Source: Pseudomonadota bacterium (GTDB lineage Bacteria > Pseudomonadota > Alphaproteobacteria > Sphingomonadales > Sphingomonadaceae). From it: a stretch of DNA of 24,478 nt. The stretch is taken from contig JAEWCK010000131.1 of the NCBI GenBank assembly GCA_023390675.1, forward strand, positions 1-24,478, given 5' to 3'. The notes under the pieces are model-generated. The model searched no databases and was not told the DNA's origin. It worked only from the letters and a program-made list of their open reading frames with translations. Of the stretch, positions 23,854 to 24,478 are shown in pieces (the first letter of the stretch is position 1; every line of letters begins with the position of its first letter). The position numbers and the translations under genes are program-made.

Positions 23854-24450
23854 ATGACGCTGGCGAAGCGGATGGGGCGGGGTCTGGCGGCGGCGCTGCT
23901 CCTGCTCGCAGCCGCATTCGCATCGATGGTGCGGATCACGATCAACGCGCCCGCGCCGAGCGCCGCGCCGGCGACCGCCGAGTCCCCCGCTGCGCCGCCC
24001 GCCACGCAGGCCGGAGATCGGGTGCCCCTGATCATCCCCGTGCAGGGCGTGCAGCCGCGCCAGCTCAGCGACACCTGGGGCCAGAGCCGCGGTGGCGGGC
24101 AGCGCGAGCATCACGCGATCGACATCATGGCGCCCAAGGGCACCCCGGTGCTCGCCGCGGCATCGGGCACGGTCGAAAAGATCTTCGAGAGCGTCAATGG
24201 CGGCCACACCATCTATGTCCGCACGCGTGACGGCGCGACGATCCATTATTACGCGCATCTCGACACCTATCTGGTCGCTGAGAAGGAAGCCGTGCGGCAG
24301 GGCGAGCCGATCGCCACCGTCGGCAACACGGGAAGCGCCGCGGGTGGCGCACCGCACCTCCATTTCGAGATCAAGACGATGCTGCCCGGCGAGGGCTGGT
24401 GGCAGGGGACGAACGTGAATCCGTATCCATTGCTGCGGGCTATCCGATAG
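23854..24450 (+). CDS. M23 family (LytM-type) peptidase
   Basis: A 198-residue protein with a hydrophobic N-terminal segment (about 11-30; signal or anchor), an Ala/Pro-rich linker to about 54, and an M23 domain. Zinc and catalytic residues fit H86 and D90 in EHHAIDIMAPKGTPV, H135 in YYAHLD and H168/H170 in PHLHFE, so it appears active rather than a degenerate EnvC-like activator. M23 enzymes cut peptide bonds in peptidoglycan stems or bridges. It starts 4 bases after the L,D-transpeptidase stop with GGAGTGAGG upstream, so the pair is probably one operon. Confidence 0.9.
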   Translation: MTLAKRMGRGLAAALLLLAAAFASMVRITINAPAPSAAPATAESPAAPPATQAGDRVPLIIPVQGVQPRQLSDTWGQSRGGGQREHHAIDIMAPKGTPVLAAASGTVEKIFESVNGGHTIYVRTRDGATIHYYAHLDTYLVAEKEAVRQGEPIATVGNTGSAAGGAPHLHFEIKTMLPGEGWWQGTNVNPYPLLRAIR

Positions 24451-24455
24451 CCGTC

Positions 24456-24475
24456 ATCCCGGCGAAAGCCGGGAT
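24456..24475 (+). repeat. Palindromic hairpin repeat at the window end
   Basis: ATCCCGGC and GCCGGGAT pair exactly around a GAAA tetraloop, 5 bases past the M23 stop. This is the common dispersed ATCCCGGCGAAAGCCGGGAT hairpin of sphingomonad and other alphaproteobacterial intergenic regions (from memory). The window ends here, so its full length cannot be seen. Confidence 0.7.
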
Positions 24476-24478
24476 CCA

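Overview
The window looks like ordinary chromosome from a GC-rich alphaproteobacterium, most likely a Sphingomonadaceae member (Sphingomonas or a close relative). The pointers are the very GC-rich coding sequence, a DUF2842 gene beside 5-FCL, the zapA / 6S RNA / 5-FCL order, a class I aldolase close to thiE, and short GC-rich palindromic repeats between genes. This placement is inferred from gene content; no marker gene such as 16S rRNA is present. No phage, transposase, CRISPR array or defence system was seen.

Layout. 31-3852 (minus): a dicarboxylate symporter (dctA), a beta-lactamase-fold serine hydrolase and a NamZ-type muramidase, the last two overlapping by 4 bases. 3984-5777 (minus): a small lipoprotein and a secreted M28 peptidase, each followed by a hairpin terminator. 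5931-8067 (plus): ettA and a small unknown gene. 8079-9919 (minus): glycerol kinase overlapping a small NTF2-like exported protein. 9982-11346 (plus): an AI-2E family membrane protein and tRNA-Asp(GUC). 11549-12991 (minus): a small coiled-coil gene (ZauP-like), zapA, 6S RNA, 5-formyl-THF cyclo-ligase and DUF2842. 13118-17405 (plus): tkt, gap and pgk, with a palindromic repeat between gap and pgk. 17406-18157: 752 bases with no protein gene, holding a chain of tRNA-like hairpins. 18158-21395 (plus): a slipin, class I aldolase (fba), an ABM-domain protein and an O-methyltransferase broken by a frameshift. 21364-22104 (minus): DUF72. 22103-24450 (plus): thiE, an L,D-transpeptidase and an M23 peptidase. 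The window ends in a second palindromic repeat.

How the genes fit together. tkt-gap-pgk and, further on, fba form a central carbon block (pentose phosphate pathway and lower glycolysis). thiE supplies the precursor of thiamine diphosphate, the transketolase cofactor. The left end and right end both hold cell-wall enzymes: NamZ plus an amidase-like partner for muropeptide turnover on the left, and an L,D-transpeptidase plus a LytM-type peptidase on the right. The zapA block is the conserved cell division / 6S RNA / folate neighbourhood.

The least ordinary parts are the tRNA-like chain at 17531-17669, which sits in a gene-free gap inside the glycolytic block; the frameshift in the O-methyltransferase at a CG dinucleotide run; the divergent DUF72 and thiE genes whose start codons share one CATG; and a slipin with a duplicated N-terminal motif. 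I found no clearly new multi-gene system.
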